Shown here: positions 58,335 to 64,000 of the stretch, one piece after another
Layout: each line of letters opens with the position of its first letter
Numbering within the stretch: the stretch's first letter is position 1
Source of the DNA: Zhengitettix transpicula
Taxonomy: Eukaryota; Arthropoda; Insecta; Orthoptera; Tetrigidae
Length of the DNA: 64,000 bases
NCBI GenBank assembly: GCA_037074705.1
Contig: CM073591.1
Coordinates: forward strand, 86,098,032-86,162,031
Reading direction: 5' to 3'
Notes under the pieces: model-generated
What the model saw: the letters and a program-made list of their open reading frames with translations, nothing else
What the model was told of the DNA's origin: nothing
The model's database searches: none
Position numbers and translations under genes: made by a program

Positions 58335-59350
58335 CCTTTTCCTTTTTTTTTGTCTTTTTTGACCTGGTCAGCCTAGCCTTTGTGGTTCTGTCCTTGATCA
58401 GTGGGTAGAGGTCTGAAATTTCTAAGAAGTTATTTGCAGTGATGTTGTAATCCATAGCCACGCTCAAGGGATTTCTATTCTCTCAAGCATTGAGTATTAG
58501 CCCCTTAGTTTGCTGAAACGAGAGAGCGGATTTGTGTTCTACTGCGTCAACGTCTTCCCTTATTTCTTCTAGAGATTCTTCGTGGTTTGCCGTTTTTTGA
58601 GTTTGCTCGATCTGTTTGGTTACTGTTATGAAATCTGTGTGGATAATAACGAGGAGGATCTTTTCTTAGGGGCTTGAACGCTCATTTTTCCTTTGCTTCC
58701 TTCCACTTGTGCCTCACATGACTGGTTGCTAATACTATTGCTGTCCACATGTATGTTTGCCAATATGAAAGTGTTTGGCTGAGGGACACTTCTCTGTAGG
58801 ACGCAGTTCTTTGCAAAGTGCCCCATTTTTTTTGCAAAGGTAACACCCTTCGCTCTCCGGCGCAAGATATATTCTGAAATTCGTGTTATCGTAAACGAGG
58901 AGTATTGATTCTGGAAGGCAGTGTATCTTTTCTGGGTCCACAAAGAATAATCGCCTAATCATTAAAATGTGAGCGAATCTTCTATCTGCTGTGTTCTCTC
59001 TGACTTCAGTTATCTTTGAGGCAGGAGTTATTCCATACTTTCCTAATTCGCTGATTATTAGGTCATTAGGAATAATTGGGCACACATAGTTAGCTTTATC
59101 ATTAGGGGCCTTATATTAATCGTCTAGTTGTTAATTTCAATTGATTAGTACTTGGTTGTTATTTCATCTACATCGTTACTGCTGGTTAAAAATATACACA
59201 TTCTCGCGTTAGCAATCTTGGATATATACCTTATTTTGGAGGGGCATATTATATTAGCTAATGCTACTAGGTACTCATCTGTTCGTATGTCAGGTGCTGC
59301 ATCTAGAACAATGGCGTGGGATCGTTCGGGACGGTGCTCCGCTGCCACAG
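58335..59350 (-). pseudogene. non-LTR ORF1 (gag-like) remnant (copy c)
   Basis: From 59348: RSHAIVLDAAPDIRTDEYLV, IICPSKIRYISKIANARMCI, then CPIIPNDLIISELGKYGITP, FFVDPEKIHCLPES, NFRIYLAPESEGCYLCKK with the knuckle continuing in another frame as CYLCKK/KMGHFAKNC, i.e. C-x2-C-x4-H-x4-C (around 58800-58850). A Gln/Glu-rich tail (KQIEQTQKTANHEESLEEIR) follows to ~58350 with a stop. Several frameshifts. It lies tandemly upstream of copy b in the same orientation. Confidence 0.88.
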
Positions 59351-61919
59351 CTCCTGCATAGGATTGCTTCTTAGCTTCTGTATTGCTGATCTTGGATTAG
59401 CTTTCCTTTTCAGTTACACTTATAGATCACTCGAGTAGCAGCCGTAACTTGCTGCCAATTAATATCCTTCTGGGATGCACTATTTCTTGTTTCACCCAGA
59501 ATACTCAAAATTGCCCGGTTGGGCCGCTTGGCCTCTCCCGTTGCACAATGCAAACAAACACGCTTGCTTTTGCAGCTCGCTGCACGTGCTCATACCACGT
59601 TTAATGAATAAGAAAGTTAGCCATGGACTTCTTCGTCATTTTCAATCAGACGCAAATTTTTCGTTTTTTCACGTAAAAAATGTAATTATTTGTATTATGA
59701 TATTATGTATAAAAATATTATTTATGAGCATTTCATCAATTTTTATAAAAAAGAATAGTTTAAAAAATCAATAAAAGATTCATCATATAAATAAATATCT
59801 GCAATTTAAACAATTATATTTCAAGCACTCTAGAACTGTTTATATATCTGGTATCTAATTGATATTTGGTTTACATAATTAGAGTCTCAATAGTTTATGA
59901 TTATAATTCTAACGGATATTGGACATTTTTAAATTAGAATTTTTTGAAAGTAATTTTCTCTAACAAATATTTTGAATCAGATAGCAAGTTTTAATTAAAC
60001 TGTAATTCTATATATGAATTATGTATATATATATATATATATATATTGATCAGCAACAGAAAAGTTAGCTTTAGGTAGGTTGGACCCAGCACGTCTAAAT
60101 TCGTTACTTTAGGGGGCGCGACTAACGGACGGTTAAAATAGCCAAAATTCCTACTTCAGACTAATTGCGCAAGATAGGTGCATTTTATTAAATTTTTAGT
60201 AAAAATTTATGAAGAATTGGATATAATTCTGTGTATTTGCGCTGAAAAATCAGATCCGTGTGCTGTTGTGCTGGAAAAAATGACGTATTGTTTTGACGGT
60301 TATGGTTATAGACGTGGAATTCCAGGAGAATGGTTCTGCAAGAGTTATGACATAATGCGACAGGAAAATGCATATCATTAAATGAATATTTAATGAAAGA
60401 TGAACGAGCTATTAAGTACGTATCATATTCTTTCACAAATTAATGATAATGTAAACTACATTTTGACCTATGAAGTAAAGTGACTTTATGTTAATTATAT
60501 AAATAAATAGCCTAAATCAGAAATTAAGTGCAAAATTAATTTCCACGCGTTTCTTCAACCCTTACTGTTTTTGTTAGGTGATTCAACATAACAAAAGAGC
60601 CTTAAGAACGTCACACCGTAAAAACCATGAGACGAACTGAAAAGCCTATAAAACTTATGTATATCTATTTTATGATATTCACAGTAAAATTCGAGGGACT
60701 ACAACCAGTTACTGGAGACCATTTGGCTAATAATGCATAGATCGTGTGCCTATGGAATAGGTTTGAATATTTTATAGAAAGATTTCATAACACAGAATGT
60801 TATACATGTGTTACACATAAATGGTCCATATTAATTAACAACGCTGTGGGACCATTTTCCGTAAACGTTTGAAGTGTTCGGAAAAATGTAGCTTTTAAGA
60901 GGAGTATTTGTATTGGTGATTTGATGTCAGCTGTAAAAATTGACGTTTCGATGCTCCGAGCTATCAAACAAGCCTTTACACAGGTTGTTCGACGAATCGA
61001 ATTCAAGGAGGCGCGATGGGACGTCAAAGGCTTGTAGGCTAGCCGAAATTAAACCACCGTGTTCTGGCAGCAAACACCCGGCGCAGAACCGCCCCCGCTT
61101 CCGCTACCTCCGCGTTTGATCGCAGCTTCCAGTAATATTTCAAACAGCACGGGGGGAACCGAACCGATCGTTCCTAAAGTAACGAGCTAGACTTTTGCTT
61201 CAATTACGTACAGAACACTGATATACGTGAGGCTAAAAGAATTAAGTACCGCACACACTACTTCCGATTATTTAATTCGTAGAACTGAAATAAATAACTT
61301 TCAGTGATGTGCAATTTCAAAGTGATACTTCTTTCGCAAGGGTAATGAAATACGTTGAAATGTTTATGGTTTCTGCTTGAGTGAGTGAGAGAATGAGACT
61401 CTCAATGTGACAAATACATTTAATAACGGAAAATGTTACAGTATAATATTACTTAATGAATTGGATTCCTGTGTAGCACAAAACGTTTAAAAACATCAGC
61501 GATAGAAGAAAAATTTAAAAATATGAAAAATATATTAATAATTTTTAAATGGTTATTTTCATAAATTAAACTATACAGAATATTTCAGTATACGACGTCC
61601 ACTATACCTTTTAAAATATAGGGCGTCTTAATGAGGTCTAATAGAAAAACTCGACGACATTATCCCGATTACACTTTTCCCCACAGGAAATTATCACGAT
61701 TAATGATTTCCCGACGGGTCATTATCACGATTGATCTTTGCCCGTCAGGTTAATAAGCCGATGGGTCATTTTCCCGAAAGGTGCAATTATACGAAACAAA
61801 GTATAAAATTAATATAACACGAATTACGTTAGTTATGTTATTATACGTGATTATTATTGTAAATTAAGTAATTAATTAATACGTGGAACAATTTGAACCA
61901 AATGTGGAAAACGTGGCAC
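59351..61919. other. AT-rich DNA with a PLE-end fragment, an AT tract and one hammerhead-like motif
   Basis: 59605-59655 has aataagaaagttagccatgg and cttcgtcattttcaatcaga, a fragment of the PLE terminal repeat. An AT tract covers 60023-60046. A 67-codon plus frame (60178-60381) and an overlapping 82-codon minus frame (60188-60436) are unsupported. The GC-richer 61010-61180 section has no recognised content. Confidence 0.4.
60942..60970 (-). ncRNA. hammerhead-like motif, altered CUGANGA
   Basis: GAAACGUC (60949-60942) with palindromic ACGU is intact. Upstream is a strong hairpin, GAU-A-GCUC-G-GAGC-AUC, but the core reads UUGAUAG. A diverged PLE end. Confidence 0.4.
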
Positions 61920-62480
61920 GATTCAGGAACAAACACTGCGGCTTTAAGTCTAGGACCCGTATGGGTTGGGGTAGAAGGGGGTTCCAATTATAAAATATGC
62001 AAAAACGACCAATATTGGCGTCGGATAAATACTTTAGTGTGTATCTCAGAATCATAGTGTCACTCTAAATTATTACATAACGGCATGGGGAACACCTCTA
62101 AGGGTGGGGGTGGAAGGGGTGAAAAATTAATGCGATACCAACCGCGATTGGTATTGATTTCGGGCTTGCTTTTAATTATGACACTCCGGCATGGTTGAGT
62201 TTAATAAACCATGGCGACTGATGTAAATAACTGGTAAAAATATATAATTTCAATACAAGCAAAATGAGTAATATATGAATTTAAAACCTACCTAAAGCGA
62301 TATTGACTTCCACCCCGCCCGTAGAGATGTTTCCCTTGCTGTTATGGGGTTGAAACTGGATATTGAAAATTGAAAGTGACGCTAAACAACTTATCGACGC
62401 CAATATAGGTCGTTTTCACATATTTAAAAAAATTTACGCACTTCCATCCCCACCAATAGGTGTGTTAGAGTTTTTTTAAA
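61920..62480 (-). repeat. interspersed repeat A-related copy (minus)
   Basis: Read on the minus strand it has GATTAGAGGTG-like C-rich parts (aagggtgggggtggaagggg at 62100-62119), an AAATCAATACCAATCGCGGT block corresponding to gactccaatytcggtt, and a 'caccccgcccgtagagatg' block. More diverged than the other copies; boundaries uncertain. Confidence 0.5.
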
Positions 62481-62929
62481 TCCGCACTGTTTGTTACAGG
62501 ATCGTAAATTGTACGTCTACAACATTTGGTTGGTCTGTTCCACGTATTAATTAATAATTTATGTTCTATAAAAAGGATATAAAATAAGATAACTAGCATT
62601 TTACGTAATATTAAGTGTTTTATTAAAATTATGCTAGATTTTGATAAAACCCACATTTTGGATATCGCGATATTGATTGTTGGGCAAACCTCAAACACGA
62701 TAATGTCCTGTCACGTAATTGTCAATCAGGATAATTACCTGTCGGGAAAATCTCAATCAGGATGTCATTGGAAATGCGTGCTTCGGGCAAGTGCTGCCGG
62801 GAAAATGACCGGATCCCGTCTAAAAGTACTTGTATTATAAGTGAAGATGTACAAAAATGAATATTTTCCTACATTTATTCGTTATTTTGAATATACTTCT
62901 TTTTTCCACTAATAATAATTTGTATAAAG
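62481..62929. other. AT-rich spacer, nothing recognised
   Basis: Short frames on both strands (62465-62840) have no recognised domain. Confidence 0.4.
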
Positions 62930-63166
62930 TAGCTACTACTCCTTGGCTCGACAGCCCATTAAGGACCTTGACCTACCGAGACTACTACCAGACTCTCATC
63001 TTACATGACGCATTATGGATTTAGGAGTGACACCTGGTCAGATTGTCAGTTCTCCCACAGCCTTAAACTGAAATTTCGTTACCAGGACAACCACAAACAT
63101 CCATGCCCATGCCGGGATTAGAACCCGCAGCTTCTGTGATTCGAGGAAACGAACCACAGCAGGCAG
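62930..63166 (-). repeat. tRNA-derived SINE
   Basis: The minus strand begins with a tRNA-like head: GCCTGCTGTGGTTCG (A-box region, ~63150-63164) and GGTTCTAATCC (B box, 63115-63125), spaced as in tRNA. A non-tRNA body follows (GGCATGGGCATGGATG, TTTGTGGTTGTCC...CCTTAATGGGCTGTCGAGCC) down to ~62930. Internal pol III promoter boxes and body length (~235 bp) fit a SINE. Single copy here. Confidence 0.75.
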
Positions 63167-64000
63167 ATTATTATTTTCATACTTTTCTTGAGATTTCCAA
63201 ATAACATTCTACGTAACCCGAAAACGGTTCACACACATTTGATTTGGTTTAGTAATATTAATATAACTGATAAGATATTGCACCATTGTGCATTTTATCT
63301 TTGTATTCATAATCTTATCTATTATTTATTTATAGTTGCTCAGGCAATTAACATATAATATAATATTATTCTATTTTATTAATGTTATTTAGTAATTTGT
63401 AAGAATTATTATTTTTCCATCGTACTTCGTTGATCACCTTCGTGTTGAGCTGACTCCGTGTGGACAGAGCGAGAACATTTGGTGCTCAGACCTTGGCCTC
63501 GAAACTTATTCACCGGCAAATCCTGCCTGAGCGAGTTACTTTGCTTGGATGCAACGACTTGTAATTTATTCGAAGCCTGGCGCCTCTACTTGTCTGACTG
63601 AATCCGGACAGGAGAATTCGTATGTCAGTATGACTCAACGCTCATGTTGTCAGGGCTCAACGGATCTCAACGTTTGCCTGACTTCTGCAAGCAGGTTGAT
63701 TGCTTTCACGCAGCGGTGATTCGGGAACGGATTTGCTTTCCTGATGTCTACGATACAATGTTGGAAATGTTGAACTGTTTTAGCACATAATTTATTCTCA
63801 TGCTTGCTTCAACGCATATTTTATGACTTTATTAACTTGTTAATGCTGGCGGTTTATTAATCCTCTTTGTACTTTCTACGCTCAAGTGCTTGTTGAATTT
63901 AATCGTTGATCGTTTGCTGTCGAACTATTTCGAGTAACAGCCTCTAATGCATTCTCTTTGCAGATCTTCTGTTTGCTCTGTTATCCCGTTTCTCCTGGTA
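63167..64000. other. intergenic, GC-richer towards the right edge
   Basis: 63410-63760 has balanced composition with no open frame above 60 codons; nothing recognised. It could belong to a repeat that continues beyond the window. Confidence 0.35.

Overview
This window reads as a stretch of a large, AT-rich insect genome with no host gene I can identify. The strongest organism clue is the repeat set: mariner (D,D34D) elements, non-LTR retrotransposons with an arthropod-type APE endonuclease, reverse transcriptase and RNase H, Penelope-like elements (PLEs), Ty3-like solo LTRs and a tRNA-derived SINE. Insect is likely; hemipteran or polyneopteran is a guess. There are no operons, no bacterial or viral genes, and no convincing multi-exon host gene, so most of the window is intergenic or deep intronic DNA made of repeats in different states of decay.

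Layout. 1-701: 3' part of a heavily mutated mariner cut by the window edge. 4.1-5.2 kb: composite repeat A. 6.2-6.6, 9.8-10.3 and 12.2-12.7 kb: three copies of GC-richer repeat G. 7.8-8.7 kb: a PLE remnant with a recognisable GIY-YIG endonuclease between inverted terminal repeats. 15.1-15.8 kb: a ~300 bp-armed inverted repeat. 16.55-17.44 kb: solo LTR on the minus strand, next to a LINE reverse transcriptase fragment (17.57-18.46 kb). 22.2-23.5 kb: a nearly intact mariner whose transposase has one nonsense codon. 24.0-25.1 and 26.6-27.7 kb: two more solo LTRs. 28.8-29.4 kb: repeat A, followed by a tRNA-Lys-like half. 30.3-31.5 kb: GC-rich repeat block. 31.8-32.1 kb: short palindromic PLE-end repeat. 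33.3-34.6 kb: LINE 3' end with RNase H. 36.1-37.5 kb: duplicated repeat B. 42 kb: inverted PLE-type terminal repeats. 44.8-45.8 and 49.2-50.1 kb: solo LTRs. 47.1-48.3 kb: a damaged mariner with complete ends. 55.1-55.9 kb: repeat A. 56.5-57.1 kb: PLE end pair. 57.1-59.4 kb: two tandem, internally deleted LINE copies. 61.9-62.5 kb: repeat A. 62.9-63.2 kb: tRNA-derived SINE.

The most interesting signal is not protein coding. About fifteen sites carry hammerhead-ribozyme-like cores (CUGANGA, a stem-loop, then GAAAC or a close variant), several with the palindromic ACGU stem III known from PLE ribozymes. They belong to at least five or six different PLE-type repeats, and four sets are arranged as outward-facing inverted pairs. 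Two candidates (36736-36780 and 7835-7878, both minus) keep all the core nucleotides. A second unusual signal is the solo-LTR family: five copies, 4-bp target duplications (CTAT/ATAT type), and tRNA-Lys primer-binding-site-like units repeated in tandem inside the 3' end of the LTR.
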